Shown here: positions 62,754-64,000 of the stretch, one piece after another
How the letters are laid out: each line of letters opens with the position of its first letter
How positions within the stretch are numbered: position 1 is the first letter of the stretch
DNA from: Eubacteriales bacterium
GTDB lineage: Bacteria; Bacillota; Clostridia; Oscillospirales; Oscillospiraceae
Length of the DNA stretch: 64,000 nucleotides
NCBI GenBank assembly: GCA_030533415.1
Contig: JAUNJE010000005.1
Location: 1 to 64,000, forward strand
Direction of reading: 5' to 3'
Program-made: the position numbers and the translations under genes
The notes under the pieces: generated by a model
The model's input: only the letters and a program-made list of their open reading frames with translations
Databases searched by the model: none
Told to the model about the DNA's origin: nothing

Positions 62754-62776
62754 CATATCCCCCCTGGGGGGATATG
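62754..62776 (-). promoter_or_regulatory. Perfect palindrome upstream of the His-tailed transporter
   Basis: Two 11-bp halves CATATCCCCCC and GGGGGGATATG flank one T, 53 bases before the start codon. A promoter-like TGACAG and TATGAT pair lies just upstream, 16 bases apart. The layout, C6/G6 with AT ends, recalls operators of the CsoR/RcnR class. Confidence 0.8.
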
Positions 62777-62849
62777 TGAAAATATCATACCACACAAAAT
62801 CCGGCCTGTCATCCCCGATTTGCGCAAAAATACGCCGTCAGGCGGTGCT

Positions 62850-63134
62850 CAGATTGTCGATAAACCCTCTGGCGCGGGAGCGCCCAAGGCTCCCTTGTGC
62901 AAAGGCGACCGAAGGGAGTGCCTTGCGCTGAGCTGTCACGCGAACAGCGTGACTGAGGGATTGTCGCGGTAAAATGTTTCCTTTTCGCCGAAGTCCAATG
63001 CGAATTCGTAACATTCAGCTGCACAATCCCTCCGAGGCGGCTTGCGCCGCCCCACCTCCCTTTGCACAAGGGAGGCTTTGGTGCAGTGCAAATTGGTAAA
63101 CTTCTACGTTTGAACTTACTCTTTCGACACTCTG
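62850..63134. repeat. MITE-like intergenic element, subfamily 1, copy B (285 bp)
   Basis: This is the element of 39130-39390 in reverse orientation, with ends CAGATTGTCGA and TCGACACTCTG. It is nearly identical along its length and differs chiefly by a 24-base insertion containing GCACTCCCTTCGGTCG. It contains no gene, and no transposase is near. Confidence 0.8.
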
Positions 63135-63227
63135 AAACAGTATTAATGAAGCCGGCAGTTTTATCGAGAAACCGTATCGTCAGCAAAACCGCTATTTCCC
63201 CGGGTGCGGCCCCTCAAGCAGGCCACG

Positions 63228-64000
63228 TTACGCATAATGATACCGCCCGCGGTATTTTATCAGGAAAAATCCGGTCAGTATCAGCGCCGCCAGTTCCGCT
63301 GCCACAACGCTCCACCAGATACCGTCCAGCCCCAGCACCAGGGGAAGCAGCATAACCGCCGCGATCTGGCACACCAGAGTCCGCAGGAAGGAAATCACCG
63401 CCGAAATAAGGCCGTTGTTCAGCGCCGTAAAAAAGGATGAGCCAAAAATATTAAACCCGCAGACCAGGAAGGACAGGGCATAAATCCGAAACGCCCGGAC
63501 GGTCATTTGCAGCAGCACCCGGTCGTAGCCGACAAAAATTTTCGCAAGCGGAGATGCCAGAAGCGCCGCCGCCAGGGTTATCACGGCAGAGAAGCCCGCC
63601 AGAATGCAAAGGCTTCGGCGCAGCAGTCCCCTCAGCTCCCCGTAGTTGCCCGCGCCGTAATGATAGCCCGTAATGGGCGCCGACCCGACGGAAAACCCTA
63701 TAAAAATGGCTGCAAAAATAAAATTGACATACATAATAACGCCGTAGGCCGCAATGCCGTCCTCCCCGGCGTATTTTATCAGCTGGTAATTGTAAAGCAT
63801 ACTTACCACTGACATGGACAGGCTGCTCATCAGCTCGGAGCTTCCGTTTGTACAGGCGCGCAGCAGGGCAGCGCCGTCAAACCTGCATTTTCCCAGCCGC
63901 AGAAGGCTGTCATTTGGCCGGGCGAAATAAACAATGGGAATGACGCCGCCAAGCAGCTGGCTAATGGCGGTGGCCACCGCCGCGCCTGCCAGTCCCCAGC
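63228..64000 (-). CDS. MATE family efflux transporter (N-terminus beyond window)
   Basis: The visible 257 residues cover about the second half of a MATE-type multidrug exporter: helices FAAIFIGFSVGSAPITGYHY (with the conserved small-residue motif), RAFRIYALSFLVCGFNIFGS and FLRTLVCQIAAVMLLPLVLG. Codons continue beyond the right edge of the window (WGLAGAAVATAISQLLGG), so the start is not seen. The substrate is unknown. Confidence 0.88.
   Translation of the reverse strand, partial: WGLAGAAVATAISQLLGGVIPIVYFARPNDSLLRLGKCRFDGAALLRACTNGSSELMSSLSMSVVSMLYNYQLIKYAGEDGIAAYGVIMYVNFIFAAIFIGFSVGSAPITGYHYGAGNYGELRGLLRRSLCILAGFSAVITLAAALLASPLAKIFVGYDRVLLQMTVRAFRIYALSFLVCGFNIFGSSFFTALNNGLISAVISFLRTLVCQIAAVMLLPLVLGLDGIWWSVVAAELAALILTGFFLIKYRGRYHYA

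Noticed and set aside
62809..63186. Small open frame inside the repeat copy B, and similar frames in copy A
   Set aside because: The frame follows repeat DNA and differs between copies by the insertion. No ribosome site or conserved protein is seen.
1..64000. tRNA or rRNA genes
   Set aside because: I read the intergenic gaps and saw no cloverleaf with TTCGA-type loop or rRNA segment. A tRNAscan run could confirm absence.

Overview
The window looks like a chromosomal segment of a GC-rich gut-type Clostridia, most likely Oscillospirales. The grounds are gene content and style only: an rpsF-ssb-rpsR cluster, mini-RNase III, a Wood-Ljungdahl CO dehydrogenase/acetyl-CoA synthase pair, short-spaced operons with AGGAGG-type ribosome sites, Firmicutes-type sigma-A promoters and small intergenic repeats. 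No rRNA, tRNA, CRISPR array, phage or transposase gene was seen. Genus and species cannot be set from the sequence alone.

Layout. 1-1.2 kb: rpsF-ssb-rpsR on the minus strand. 1.3-4.8 kb, plus strand: a membrane-anchored C39-like peptidase, then a Gx transporter, mini-RNase III and the rRNA methyltransferase RlmD. 4.9-6.8 kb: a TIM-barrel protein and a lipoprotein. 6.8-10 kb: a GntR(YtrA-type)-ABC ATPase-permease operon with its own operator. 10-11 kb: repeats without genes. 11.1-16 kb: cooS-cooC-acsB. 16.1-17.5 kb: TetR regulator and flavin reductase. 17.6-23.5 kb, minus: dapA-dapB-dapF, a DUF2461 protein, a phosphoesterase and a signal-less BMP-domain protein. 23.7-28 kb, plus: MoxR-DUF58-transglutaminase set. 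28.1-34.3 kb, minus: oligopeptide ABC transporter. 35-40.4 kb, minus: iron-chelate ABC transporter and an AraC regulator. 40.6-45.6 kb, minus: csoR-HMA-copA copper operon and an HMA/UreH/cupredoxin fusion. 45.7-47.3 kb, minus: metY behind a structured leader that encodes a Cys-containing peptide. 47.4-58.9 kb, minus: a ten-gene cobalamin operon behind an AdoCbl riboswitch and terminator. 59-64 kb: small genes, a hydrolase remnant, a His-tailed DMT exporter with a striking palindrome, a repeat element and a partial MATE exporter.

How the parts connect. CO dehydrogenase/acetyl-CoA synthase needs a corrinoid iron-sulfur protein as methyl donor, and the window also carries most of the anaerobic (cobalt-early) B12 pathway, although the corrinoid protein and methyl-branch genes are not here. 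Metal handling recurs: iron-chelate uptake, copper export under CsoR, and a probable metal-responsive His-rich exporter. Sulfur assimilation (metY) appears to be controlled by a leader with two crossing stems.

The best candidates for undescribed biology are the metY leader, the ParB-like/BMP protein paired with a phosphoesterase, the copA reading frame with an internal CopZ start, and a family of inverted-end intergenic repeats. All functional calls come from reading the translated sequence. No database search was run.
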